NCBI GenBank assembly: GCA_023101725.1
Contig: JALJCO010001241.1
Span: 1-64,000, forward strand
Reading direction: 5' to 3'
From: Atherinomorus stipes
Lineage: Eukaryota; Chordata; Actinopteri; Atheriniformes; Atherinidae
Length of the DNA: 64,000 nucleotides
The notes under the pieces: model-generated
What the model was told of the DNA's origin: nothing
Seen by the model: only the letters and a program-made list of their open reading frames with translations
The model's database searches: none
Part shown: positions 23,701 to 38,700 of the stretch, one piece after another
How the letters are laid out: every line of letters starts with the position of its first letter
How positions within the stretch are numbered: the first letter of the stretch is position 1
Position numbers and translations under genes: made by a program

Positions 23701-26700
23701 ACACTACATACTATAAGTGATCTGAGGCAGGGGTCACACATCACCAGGTTTTCATCAGACTTAAACCTCAACTCAGCTTAGGGAGTTTTACCTCTTCTTG
23801 AAACTACTATAAAATTGCTCCTGGTTATTCAACCTCTTAATCTTACTTGGTTGTAAGGAACAGACACTTTCTCTCCGCAGCCTTTTTCCTGAGAGCCATA
23901 CTCAACATGACATCTTTATAATAATATATATTATTAATATAATATGAATGATTGGGATGAATAATAATAATAATAAAATGGGAGGAATAAAGAATTTTTC
24001 ATTTCATTTCTTCTTTTCTGTAACAACAAACGAGACTAGAAAAGGATCTTTAACTTGTTAACTACGCTATCTGTCAATCCATCTGATAAATACACATCAA
24101 ACTGCATAACTGTGAGCCTGAAAATGCATCTTTCTTTTAGAATTTGAAGAACAACTTTGGCTTGATTTCTTTGCAAAGACACGATAAAGGAGAAGAGAGT
24201 TCATGTTTTGAACTCCTAAGCTGGGGTGGATCAAGATGTCAAACTGCGTGTCATAATGCAGGTACTAACAGAATTAAAATTATTGTAAATATTTTAAGTG
24301 ATTTGTTTAAAAAACTTGGATGTAAAAGCATCCAAATGCTTGATGTGATCATGTCACATCAGGCTGTCACTGATGAAAACTGGAGGGACTTTACCTCTCC
24401 AGTGTGTAATCTGATTACATCTACTGCTGCATTCTGGGAAGTATATGAGTGTTTTAGAGTTAAAATCCAAGCTGTTTTAACAATTCTGAAACCTTTTTCT
24501 TTATATTTGATCCATTTTTTTAATCAACATGATATTTATTTCACAGCACTTGAGTGAACCACTGTGGGTTCTTCAGCATTAGAAATGGGTTAAAAGCACT
24601 AACACATTAGCATTGGCATTATTATCATTATTATTTCTGAGACATGGCTAACTCAGAGTTCATACAATGTACGCGGACCTTACCTCATTACATGAAGATG
24701 TTACAGAGTTGTTGGGATCGCAGCTGCATGATTCGCAGCCCAGTCCGCTGGCCAGGTTCCAGTGGTTGGGGGCGCAGTGGTCACAAGTCAGACCTACAAC
24801 GTTTGGCAGACACTGGCACTGGCCTGTCACGCGCTGGCACACGCAGTCATCACGCTCCATGCACTGACTGCGGTCAGTCCCCAGGAAGTTACATGTACAC
24901 TCTGAAACAGCAAATCAAGCATCACATGGTACCAAAACAGCATTTTTATCTGAGCAAACCTTTTTAGGCAAATATCTGACTCACTTCTGCAGTTGCGTCT
25001 GGAAGCATCTCCGAAATAGCCGCTCTTGCAGATGCCACAGTTTGGTCCCTCGGTATTGTAAAGGCATTTCCTGCACGCTCCAGTCTGCCTGTCGCAAGCG
25101 TCCATGTCAGACATGTCTATGTTGTTGTTGCACTGACAAGGCTGGCAGCGCCCTCCTGGCTGGGAAGGGTTGCCATAGTAACCGGGGGCACAATCTTCAC
25201 ACCGGGCACCTGGGATGGAGAAAAAAGATAAGAGAGTAAAACTTAAAGGTAATTCATAGTGGGGGAAAAGAGATGTGATCATGGCACACACACATTCATT
25301 TTCATTAAAATAATTTTGCCAAGTTCTCAAAACCTGGTTCAACCTGGTTTCAGGGTGTATGAAAGCAGTAATCTGGCAAGAGACAGACTTAGTCTTTGTT
25401 TAACAAATAAGAAGGTTTGACACAACTTGATTCTACGAGTCTTTAGGCCGAGACAAGAAGTTACATCCGCTAAAAGGAATACGTCAATCTAACACTTGGC
25501 TTAACCAACATTTACAAAGGAAGGACGTCATTTTATTAAAACATTATGTTACTTGAATCAGTTTTGTTACTAATCATCACTCAGTGGGGTTTAGTTAACC
25601 AGTTTTCATTAGTCAGTGTGTTTGTTACCACAACCTTCTGAAGATTATTGTGCCTACTGACTACACACATACTGTAACGAATCCAATCATCCCAAACAGA
25701 TCAGCTGTTGTGATTCTGTATAGGGATGCACGATATATGTGGCCCCCTAACGGTATCGGCCTACATCGGCCTTAAAACTGGATATCGGACATCGGCCACC
25801 CCACTAGTATTTAACCGATATTTAACTGATCAGCCCGCTGTTTTTTAAGTCTAAAAAAAAAACCTTCTTAAAAAACTTCTTTTTTACAGACATCAGAACT
25901 TCTAAAGGGGGTGGGAAAAATATCGATACACTGAAATATCGTGATATCTTCATATGCTGATATTATATTGACAAAACGCGGTATCAATCTATGTTACTAA
26001 TGAAATCTTGCGATATTTCATCATTCTGTGACGAAATATCGCGAGAGCTCACAAAAATTTCTCAATATTTTCATATGCTCATATCATACTGACATTCAAA
26101 AATGCGGTATTGACCTATTTTTTTAAGCAAAATCTCGCAATATTTTATCATTTTGTCACGAGAACTCGTGAGAATTCATGAAATATCGTGATTTTGTAGC
26201 AGAACATTGAAATCTCGCAAGATTTTGTAAGTAAAATAGATCGATACCACGTTTTTCAATATCGATTTGATATCAGCATATGAAAATATTGCGATATTTC
26301 AGTGTATTGATTTTTTCCCCACCCCTATTTTTCAGAGTCGGAAACGGATAACAAAACTGCTATTTTCAATGACTGCAAATTTTTTTTCAGCTCTAATACC
26401 GGTATCGATATCGGTTATCGGCCACATGAGTTTTAAAATATTGCCATATCAGATACTGGCCAAAATTCCAACATCGTGCATCCCTGATTCTGTAACTTCA
26501 ATATGTTGTCTGAATGGGGCCCAAAAAGCTCCACAGAAAACAATGTAATCATCATGGAAACATCCCAGTTTGCACCACAACTCGATGCCACACCATTCTT
26601 TGTATTCTGCTTAACTTCATCTGGATATGATACCATACAGAAACAACATTACAGGAGACTAGATTCTCTAACTAGTGAACCATTTGTGTTATCCTGTGCT

Positions 26701-29700
26701 GTGTTTCATCAAACTGGACTCCAAAGAAATACCTGACGTACACTATTTAAGTTAAGGAGGAAGGAGGAACTGGAAAAAAAGTCATTTATTAAAGGAGGAG
26801 GGAAGGAAAATGTCAGAGGGGGTAAAGAGTAGGGCCACTGCTGTCGGCATAAACAATGGAGTTCACAGATAATTAGATTCAGAGGAAAGTTTGATAAAGG
26901 ACAAAAAAGAAAGAGAGGGAGAAGTGAAAGAGTGGAAATTACAAATGGAAATCTACATTTTCTTTAAACTTTTCAGATCTGTATACGTATGTAAACTTAT
27001 AAAAGTGCATGCTGTATTACTTAATCATTAGGCCTTAATTGAAAAGTCAATTTGGATAAAAAGAAAAATGTTAAACAAATGTGTTTAAATAGTCTACAAT
27101 GCATCATTGCAAGTTTTTCATGAAGGGCAATGACTTTTCAACATCTACCAGCATCATTTAATCATAGCTGAGCAGTTAAACATACGCTAAACACCACAAA
27201 CAGAAGCTGACCCAGTATCAGACTCAATGAATATCACCCTTCCTTTGTACTGCCAGTCATTCTGGGTCAGGTCCTCCTTTTACACAGGAGTGGTTCAGTT
27301 TCTTTTCTTTCTTTTTTTTTTCTATTTTAACCCTATGATGTCAGACATACTAATCTGGCCTTTTATTACACAACACATAGAAAGAAAAGACTCAGGATTT
27401 GACATGCTTTGAGCCAGGTCTCACACAGGAGTGCACCGTGGCACAGCACTGATGTTGACACCATGCATGGGCAGGACTGGTGGAGAGGAGCACATGGCAG
27501 GTGGACATTAAAAAAAAGGGAGAGGAGGGATGGGAAGGGATGGGAAGGGTGTCAACCATCATTACTCACGCTTAAAAATGGTCGCCCCGGAGCGTTTAAC
27601 AATCCCTGTGCCAATAGTACAGGGGAGGGAGGAAATGACACACGTTACCATTCACCCACAGAGAAACAATATTCTGATACATTGGGTGGATTATTAGAGA
27701 TTTCTCATCTACAGTATAATCATTGTGTATTTTTTTTTTTTTTTTTTTTGTAATTAAAGACAACTCTGATGATCCCAGACTTTAATGCCTTGAAAATTAA
27801 ATGTTTTCATTTTTCTTTCACAACTCCTCTGGGACATACTGTACAACTTCTGGCATTTAATACAAAAAATAGTAAGGTTTTAATTCATTGTGGTTTTTAA
27901 TGAGGTGAGTCAACTTGACAATTACACACAGGCTTAAAAATGTAAATACAGTTCACGTAATCATTGGTTGAAAGTCCTATAGCAAGATGGTTTACAGAGT
28001 GGTGTAAGCCATCAGAATAACAGAATAATTTTAATTGGATATTTAATTATAACTCTTTCTAAAACTGGTAAAGTTCATTTAAAATTTATTGATTTCTTGG
28101 AAGGGTAATGACCTATAAGTACATATTTTAGGGCTTTTTTCATCTGCTTTATCCTGCTTTGATGTGAGTTTGGGGGTCAAACATCCAGCTATGTCCACGT
28201 TTCATAATAGCTGGAGCTTATGCTGAAGATTTTTTCATTCTTCTGTAGATTATCTAATTCACTGGCAGTAAAACGGTCCCAGATACTTTTACCCACATGG
28301 TTAAGATTTGGTTCAGTGTTCTTTGGGTTGACCTTTACTTATCCAGACATATCTGCCACAATTTTGTCAAACAATTAAATCTGACCATCTCTTCTTCAGA
28401 AGGCTCACTCATGTCCGTGTAGTCAACTAAAAAATAGAGTCAAGAAGATGTCAGCTCTCTCTCAAAAGAGAGAGGAACTTTCGAAGCTGATGCAGAGCTT
28501 TGCTACCAATGCTCCACCAGCTCATTCAGACCTGCACCTTTGTGATTCCTGTCTTATTCATGATCATCCAAACCAGGTTTTCTGAACAGTTTCCATTTGA
28601 AAGATTATACATAATTGTTGGAACTGAACGATAACAGAATATAGAATGAAGATGTTTAAAAAGCTCCCTGAACTTTTCTACTATGCTACTATTTTTACCA
28701 CAGACACACCACCAGCTTTTGTCCCAACACTGCAAAAACTCAAATCTTAGCAAGTACATTTTTCAAATTTCTTGTCAAAATATCTCATCTCACTCAAAAT
28801 AAGACAAAATTGCTTAAAGAGAAACATTTCGGTAAGATATAAAATCTTCTTTTAAGGCAATGCATCTAACTTCAAGAAATCTTATCAAGAAAATTTTGCT
28901 TATGCCATTGGCTGGATTTTTTTGCTTGTTACAAGCAAAAAAAATCTTTTTTTTTTTTTTTTTTAACTTATTTTAAAAGGGGCCCAGATTTTTGGCTTGT
29001 AATAAGCAAAAAGTTCTGCCAATGGCATAAGCAAAATTTTCTTGATAACATTTCTTGAAATAAGATGCATTGCCTTAAAACAAGATTTTATATCTCACTG
29101 AAATGTTTCTCTTTTAATTTAATTTTGTGTAATTTTGTTTTTTCATTTTGTCTTATTTTGAGTAAGATGAGATATTTTGACTAGAAAATAGAAAAATATA
29201 CTTGCTAAGATTTGTGTTTTTGCAGTGAAGTTAAGTAATGTAGAACTATCAGCATTCAGGTCTGTGTATTCACATTTTTGAGCTACTGTGTGTTATTTTT
29301 ATCTTAAGTTTCATCGACTGAGGATCAAAGAGCAGGGACAGGTGAAACACAAGCAGCAGAAACAGAAATACTGTAAAAGAGTAATGTTTACCTGTGTAAC
29401 CCTGGTTACAGTTGCAGATAATTTGTAGGTTACGGTTGTCCTGGTAACAAGATGCAGCAAAGTGACGTCCACTATTGGGTCCATCTGGACAGGGGCACGG
29501 ACGACACTGTCCCCCAGATGCCACACCCAAAACTGGATTACCGTAATAACCGTTGGCACACCTACAGAAATGACAACGATGTAATGCAACTTTTAGAGTC
29601 CTGAACCAAGAAGAGGTGAAGATAAAGAAATTAGCTTTGGAAAATATGAAAATTACAAAATGTGGTTTAACAAAAATACTAAAAACAAACAAAATATAAA

Positions 29701-32700
29701 ACAAGTAAACAAGCATGATAGGGCTGCAAAGCTAAAATTTTGTTGAGCAACACTTTGAGACAATCACTGCAATGGTGTGTTTTTTTGTGATGTTCAAAAA
29801 GACTTCTACACTTCTTGGTAGGTATTTTGGTCCCTGTTCACGGGAAAAGTGCTCCAATGTGTCTGGGACAGTTTTGTTTGTTTGCTTTTTTAAAAATTAC
29901 TATTCTCAACCACAATACAAAAGCAATCATTTATTTCACTAAATTATAATTTTGTCTTTTGTATTTATTTATTACTTGTTTCTTTGCTTTCTTGTTATTT
30001 GAATTACTATTGTCAATTTAGCCTTTTCTTTAATTGGAGGGTATGAATAATTCTGAGGACGACTGTATCTTGTGATGGCATTCTTCCCACTAATTTCTTC
30101 AGTTACGTTGTAAAAACTAAATGTAGCCAGGCATTTTATTTCTTTTTCATTTATTTGTCATTACCTGAACGTAACACCCCATTAACTGGCCTTGACATGA
30201 TTAATGTCAAACAAATGCTTTTGTGAGCCAAAAACTCTCTTTCAAAACTCTCTTTCACAGATATTTTAAATTTTCCACAGAGACTTTTGTTTCTTGCTGG
30301 TAAACATGTCATTTAACTCTAAAAAAAAATCCACAAATATATCCAAATATCACACTCTAAGCTCTAGTGCTTATTCCCTGCTGTCCTGTGTGCAATGAAT
30401 TCTGGGAGAAACGAGGCCGCGGATACACCACCAGTAGCATTTGTTTCAGGCCAAATGGAGTGCGGGTTTGTAGGGTGGATTAGGGGGGGCGGAGGCTCCT
30501 TTGGAAGCTTTGTAAATGGGACAAGACTTGACGCACTGCTGTGATGTGTGCGGCCGATGAATCCACACTTGGAAGACCTCTGATTGAGACACAGCTTTAC
30601 TGTGTTTGTTTTTTCTCTAAACATGGTGCTGTACATTATAATTATACTGTTATGAACTTTAACACTGATCATACTAACTGAGCCTGAGATGTAACTCTTG
30701 AACATCTTGCAGTTTCTCTGAATGTTGCACATTCGTACCTTAGGGTGAACACATTTCTATCCTTCATCATGCTCTAATTCTGAGTATAAAGTATTATGTT
30801 TTATTCCTTATTTCTTGCATTTATATCCCCAGATATTTTTATGAGAGCATACAGCTCCGTTAAAATAAACTGTTTCTGAAATTTCACCTTTCACACTTGT
30901 CCCCTCCAGTGTTGTCCCTGCAGTTGATGCAGGCTCCAGTCCTCTGGTCGCAGTCGTCTGCATGTCCGTTACACTGGCAGGGTCGGCAGCTGGGGAAGCC
31001 CCAATGACCCCCCTGACATCCATCGCACCGCTGACCAAACGCTCCAGGACGACACTTGCACTGGCCAGTAAACTTGTCACAAAATCGAGTCACTGATCCT
31101 TCTAAGCTGCAACCACAGGCTGGACAAAGAAAGGGCGAAGATGAGCAGGGAAGTGTGGCAAGGTGGGGAGGGTTAAAGGAGGACATGAAGAGGAATTAAT
31201 GCTTGAAAGAAAAAGTAGGCTTATTTCATTTGGATATGGAAATGTGGACTAAAAGACAGTAGAGGGCGCCAGTATGGTGTACATGTGCTGGTGTGAGATA
31301 ACTATGTGAACACATCCTCTAGTGAAAACTGCCTGTCAGTTCCTAAAGTGAGTAATATTCTAGCAAAGCTGGTAAGTTAAGACCTCATTTGTGCGATTCA
31401 AGCAAGTCAAGGATGAAAAGGATGGAGCAGTTCTGGGGGAAATAAATTTCTCACATATGCAGCCTGAGGGTCCAAAGCCATAAGTTCCTGGTGCACACTG
31501 GTCACAGTGTCGACCAATCACATTGGGCCTGCAGTTACATTGGCCCCCACGGACATCACATATAGAGGTGATGGACCCCTGAGGGTCACAGTTACAAGCT
31601 GGAGGACAGAGAGAAATCAAGTCAGAAAGTCCGTGAACCCTCAGAGATTTACTCTGTTAGTGATTATAATCAGAGTGAGGAGGAGATAGCTGACTGTTGT
31701 GTCATGCATCAATCTATATAACTGAAGTCATCCATACTGAGCACTTCATAAACTTATTAATCATCATCCTAGTAATTTAATCTGTCAGTTATTCTTACAA
31801 CGATCAGCACTCTCGGAAGATCAACCGTGCTGCTGTTGTATTTCACAGAAAAAAATGAATGCCCAGAGGAAGGCTAGTTTGTGCTCCATCTGGTTTTTGT
31901 CGAGAAATGCGTTGTTTTTGCCAGAGATTAAGCAAAGTATATAATCACAAAGTGACTCAAAGCAAACTGGGACTGATTTCCCAATGGATCCTGAGAAATG
32001 CTTTACTGATGAACAGCAGCTTACGTCTGCATCACTGCATGGCTTCTTATTAGAGACAGCTGAAACGAAGCGTTCCATCTGGTTACAATTTATCACAAAC
32101 TTACAGTATGGAGAAAAGAAGAGTGAAGAATTTTCAAACTGCAGCAACGTTTTACCGATCATATTTAAAAGTCGAACCAGATTGTCTAACACTATATAAA
32201 CTTTAATTCTTGATGATCGATTTTTTGGTAAATGGTCGAATCCTAATGAACTTCTTTCAGCTTTCCTGTTCTGAGGGTTTTTGCTTTACATGCACTTTTA
32301 TTCTTAAATAAGCGGCTGATATCCTTCTAACTTCTGTCGCTCTCTAACAACTAACACAATGAATGCGGAAATCAGGCAAGGCAGTAAACATCCGGATTAT
32401 TTGTAATATATGCTAAAATTTTGAGCGTCAGTATGATGACAACTGCCCTGCTCCCAAAAACAGTCCAATCCCCCCATCGTAAGCAAGCATGGAGTGGTGA
32501 GAAATGAAAAGCAAAAGTCTGCTGTAAGACTATGAAACTTTCTGCAATGTCATAACAGTAGAGACATGTAGGAGTGTTTGAATGAGCCCATTTTTACTCA
32601 CGCAGAGCCCCATCATTTATAATAGCCGACATGCTGCTGATTAGCTTGGCACAGGTGTCACTCATCTGAGGGTGGATCACACTCTTTGCCCCTTCATGGC

Positions 32701-35700
32701 AGCGGTACCGCTCATAAGTCTGCTTTCTGACATTAGAGGCTGGATCTCCTGCATTGAACATCTCCATGGAGGAGTGTCGTGGCATCAGTGCAATCTGGGG
32801 AAATGGGGTTTACAAAAAAAAAAAAGAAGAAGATATTCATGTTGAAAATGAAAATCACAATTCATACAAAAGTTAGAAATTTATTTCTGAAGACTTAAAG
32901 AAGAAATTGCCCCACAGAGTCCACAAGGAGGACAGGGTATGCCGCGCCGTTCAGGACACTGTTGGCATCTTGATATCGTGAAAACTCAAAGCGAAGAGTG
33001 TATGTCACACCTCTCTCCAGACAAATAGGCTGAGGAGGAACCAAAAACCTGTAGCGAAGATGGCACCGTCTGCATTAGCAGGGGAATGGATATGCAACAG
33101 TGTGTGTGATTGTTTCTGCGCTTGCGTCAGAGACCTGGCTCCAGCCGGCAGAGAGACAACAAGTCTGTCATCATCTGGGATGGTGTTTCCACATGGGCTG
33201 CTCGTAGGAATCGGTCCTGGACGGATCACCGTTATCCGCACTTCCTCCCAGTCTCGGGGCATCTAAGCAGAATCAGTGTGCATGGTCCATATGACAGTAG
33301 TGTAAAGGAGTCTACTACCAGCAGAGATCATGAAATATAATTAACAACCATATACTTTACCTGTGACTCATATCGAATAAGCAAATCATATTCCATGGAG
33401 TAAGGTATGTTGCTAATAAGGAACTCTAGAATTCCACCCTCAGGGACTCGTGCAAACCCTATATCGGTCCATGTGGCAGGGCGACCGGGCTGATGCTCTC
33501 TGGTCTCCACAGCACAGTCCTGAGAATACATGTACACTGAATCTAGTGATCTGATATACAGTATCTTGCAACAATATTTAATCCATATGAAAACTGATAC
33601 AAGTTAGAGCTGAGAATACAGGCAGCCTTACCTGTCCCATTTTAGCAAACTCGGCCTCATAAAGGAAGTGATCCAGAGCCATAAAAAAATATCCAAACTC
33701 CACTTGCGTACACTGGCGTCCTGTCATGTGAGTACGGCAGCGACACTGTCCATTCTCCATTGAGCACCTGAAAAAAGTACAAATACTTAGTTTACTGCAT
33801 TTACTTACAAAAACCTCAATTAAAAGAATAAAATAAACATTGCTATCCACTCTGTGATCTAAAGAACTGCTTTAAAAATGTGTGGATTGTAACGAATTTA
33901 CCAGGTAGATCATGATGTTTGTAAGGACGCTCAATGAAACTGAAAATACAGCTAATGCCAAGGGAATATTTAGTTTTACAGCAATCTAAAAACCTGTAAG
34001 AATGTCTTCTTTTTTTGGTTTTGATAAAGTTAGGTGAAAAGTTAAGATATGACTTAAATGGGCCTTGAACCTTTATGATTTAGTAGTTAAAGGTAGAATT
34101 CAGGGTTTTCCCCCTGAAAATAAACGCTAGACTTGTGTGAGTAAAATCCAGCTCAATCTGCACCTTTGGGCCTCTACTCTTGTGTGGCGGTGAGTTGTGT
34201 TTGCAACTCCCTCTCCACCTGACCGTATTTAGTTTTCTCCCTTTGTTTTGGTGTGTTCGGGACGTTTCTGGGCGGAGATTTGCATATTGTCTCCAGCCAA
34301 TGACAGAGCTAACGGCGTCTGTGGGATAAACTCATCGACTGGAGTAAACTTTTTATGATTATTATTCAAACATTGACTCGAGCCCACACCAGAGTCACTC
34401 GAATTCTTGATAAAAATGGTGGATGCAGCGAAGAAAAGGAAGTATTTTGCAGTGAAAAGAGCTTTAGATTTAGTGCACGCTCGAAAAACCAGGGTTAATA
34501 TTGGTTTGGCTTTCACCCACTTCTGAGCTTTGAAGGACAGGCTTGGGGCCGTAGAGCGGTGTGGCCGTTAGCCCGAGGTGGTGGGGGGTTTCTCAGTTTG
34601 AATAGTGTTTTTAAACACAATTCAAAATCAATGTCATAAGTTTCGTTAAAAAAACATTTGTGTATGATTACTTTTTTCAATTTAAACTTATTTCCCTGAC
34701 AGCTGATTTTTTTCTTTATGTAAATATACAGTATATATACTGTATATATATGTATATAATTCACAGAGGGCGAATAAGCACCATAAACAGAAGAAAGAAA
34801 GAAAACTGAAAACACAGTAAACAACTAACATCCATTCACAGTTAAAATCTGTGGATTGTTTTCAAATTTATTTATGGTGACAGCTTGTTTTTGTCTGCAC
34901 TTGAGGGATCAAAGCATACTGAATTCTTGCCTCCTGCTCATGCCAATGGCAGTTTGGGCGTGTAAACTAAAGCATTTAGACCTGTCTGCAGAGCCAAAAT
35001 GAAAGACAAAATAGAACTTCTAATAAAAGTTAAAGGGGAATGCAAAATAGTTTGAAAAAAAATTATAAACCCCCCTTCTTGGATTTCACAAGACACATAT
35101 GTCAATCTCACAGTAGCACTGCAGAAAAAGCCATTAAACTCAGTGGGTTTAACCTTAGGGGACAATACTTTTTACAGACACATACAATATATTTTGGTCT
35201 GAAATAAAATGGGATACTGACAGACTTAAAAAAAAACCTTATTCTAATTCACAGCCTATCCATTTCCTTTTACCCTACTTTCATTTATGTCTAACAATAG
35301 ATAGTATATGTTAAAGCAGGGATATGGGGGAAATTGGATTGCTGTGGGAACTGAACAGAAATATAATCATATGAATCACTTAAACATTAGTGAGAGGTCC
35401 CCAAACTGTAGAAGAGAAAGTACTCAAGACTTGATGCGCTTCATGGCTCGTGACTGAAGCTACAGCACCACTCACAGGTTGTCGAGTGCTCCTCCAATAT
35501 CACACTCACAGCCTCTGCAGCCGCTCAGGTCATGGCTCAGTCCCCAGTAATCTGTCTAGGGTTATGGGGTGGACAGACAGACAGACAGCAGGTTGAGTGA
35601 CAGAGAAAAACAGACATCAAACAGCTGTTCTCCAATCCACCATTATGGACTGAGAGGAACATCAACTGTAGTTTGTGTCTAATGACTGACTGACTCACGC

Positions 35701-38700
35701 GTACTATATTCAGCTCTCAAGTCCGATAAAATAAATAAATATGCCATTATTATCCTCCCATTCCCTTTAGTTCACAGTTTCCATAGTCAACAGTTTATGC
35801 TTGGGTTCATTTTTCTGTCCTTGGCAGAAAAATGTGGTTTTTCCATTTGTATTATGTAAGAATCTGTTCACATTTCCTCTGCATGACCAAGTTTAAGTTT
35901 GTGCACAGAAACTTGAACCATCCAATAGTCAATCGTAACCAAGTGTGTGTGTCATGTCCCCCCTAATTCAGGTTGGCTGAGAACAACAGCCAGGCAGTAA
36001 ATTAACTATTCCTCCTCAGCGAAATGTCTTTGTTGTTGTTGGGGTTTTTTTTGTTTGTTTGGTTTTTTTTAAGAAGAAGAAGGAAAAAAACCTTTAACAT
36101 GCACTTACACTACAATATAGTCTCTATGCAAAAAAGGTTTCCCCACAATTGCCTTAAGGTGCTTTCCCTCTGCAGTATAATCCTCAACTAATACTTTTTC
36201 AACTGTTGACATCATTGTTTTTAAAATGAGGCTTCACAGGGCCTATCAACAGATTCTACTTTCAGGCCAGGTTCAGACCTGACCATTTTAGGCCTGCTGT
36301 AACCCACACCAACCGGACAAGACTTAAATCCCTGGGCTAAATTTAGACACACGACCCATGCAGGAGCTCACATTCCTGCCCATACTATTCCTGGCTGAGT
36401 AGGTTTGGGACAAGAGGCTAAATTATAACAGGAAACTCATCACCAGCTAACAGCTTGTGCTGCTGGGTGGAGGGAGTGACAGACAAGAGAGAGAAGAGAG
36501 GAGGCCAGCAAAACAGAAAAAGAAACATTCAGTGGGCTGCAGCTTCATTTAGTCATTAAACTGACATAAAATATTTTCATTTTATTATCAATTACACCAT
36601 TAAGAAGAGACAAGTGAGACCTGTAAAACATTTCCAGTTTAACAACTGTAGTATCAAGATACACGATGGAATGTCATGAAAATATGTGTGTATTGCAGAC
36701 ACGCATATCAATCAATATCGCTATGGAATTACTGCCCAGTCCTAACCAGGCTTTTTGGCACTACGACTTGAGGACCAACATTTCCATTGTTTTCTGGAGG
36801 GACTTGCCAATCAAATGGCAATTAAAATATACTTTAAAAAAAGAAGAAACTTAAGTTTGAAAATATAGAAACTGTGTTATCCAAAGGCAAGAAGGCCAGA
36901 GAAAGAAAGAACATACATACAGTAAATGCAGCTATTTTTTCACTGACACATCATCACTGTAGGATATATATATCTTTAAAAGCAGTTTGTGAGGACTGCA
37001 GAGAAGCAGAGCAAAAGAAAGATGATGTACAGTAAATATTTTCCGTTAGAGAAAGGTCTAAAGCAGTCTATTTGTGACTTCTTACCAAACACTGGTCACA
37101 GCTGCGTCCTGTGACAAGACGCTTGCAGAAGCAGTCTCCACTGACTGGGTCACACTGGGAGCTGCCTGACACCGTTCCTCTGTTGTCGCACTGGCAAGCT
37201 TGACATTAGATGCACAGGGAGAGGTGGAAAAATAGAACATGATTAATCATTTACTACAGCATATTACACAGAAACATTTTTTACATTTACAACCACTTTT
37301 ACATTGGTTGAATTGTTTACTAAGACCTCCCGATCATGTATTCACTCCTTGTTCAGCCACCAAGTCCAAATAAAAACAAGATGGCGGCGATGGCTGTATT
37401 GTGTGGTTGTTGGTACCCATGAAGGTTTTGAAATAAATATCTGATTGCTAAATTAGATCAAATTATTTAACAAATATTTGCAGTTTGGTTTGTGATTCAA
37501 TCTTTTAAATTCCAGCTTCCGTACATTGTTCATGGAGAAAGATATTTATGAAATGAGATGAAGGATTACCACATGAAATGACATCTAAATATGAAGTGTA
37601 CCATATTAGAACACAAGGGCGCAAAGTTGAAACATGAACAGTTTCACTATCTATAGCAAGATGTAACCTGGGGCACTGAAGCCTGAAGGCTACATTTCCT
37701 CTAGAATAGATTAATACTTTGTCTTTATAGTAAAAACTAAAGATAATAATCGTTCTTTTTTAACTTTCCAAGGGAGGTAAAGATGGTTACATTTGTGTTA
37801 TGCTGACAGCTTCTCATCCATCTCGAAGACACAGCTTAACAAGCTAAATCTATCCTCATTCTAAGCCGTACTATAGCTTAAAATGGATTCAGTATTTTTT
37901 GTGGGTTTTATCAACATCAACACCTTATCTGAGATCTAATTGATTTCACTTAGTAAAACCATCTTTATGTCCTTCAGGGCATTTTTGAAGCTGTCCTCCA
38001 TGCTTTTTGTCTCAGCGTGTTAGTCATGTATGGGAAATTAGTGTGTGATAAGGTTTGATCATTAGACGTGTCCTCAGCTGACTTTAGCTTTCATGTGATA
38101 TCTACAGTAAATGGGTGTTACAATAAAAGATGGCAGAAATTACGACTGAAGGGAGAAGATTTTTCAAACTGCGGACGCTGCATGTGTGAAAACTGGAAAA
38201 GATGAAAATGATGAAAACTAATTGCGCCCCTTTGCAATTTGCTAACAATTTGCTCATGATTAACCAATTTTTCTTCTTTCATCCCAACTTGGAAATTAGG
38301 ATCTGCAATTCACTCATCTCTAATACACTAGAGTAGCAGGCTGCCATGTTTTGGCGCCTTTCAGAGCAGTTGGGGGTTAAGAGCTTTGCTAAAAGAACCC
38401 AGAGTGGCTGACCTCTGTTGGTACACTGGGGACTAATTGCAACTTTTTGAATTGTGAATTTGATTTAAAAACAACTAGTAAGTCACCAATACATGTTGGT
38501 AGAATACACACTCAGCTCAGAACTTGTAGCGTACTCACGTTGGCAGCCCTGCGAATTGTCTGCACTCAGGCCAAAGAAGCCAGTTTTGCACTTGTCACAG
38601 CGTGGGCCCTCGACGTTGCTCTTGCAGCGGCACTGACCTGCCACCATGCCGAGTGAAGGGTCACTGTGGCTGTCACACATGCCCCCATTCTGGGAACCAT

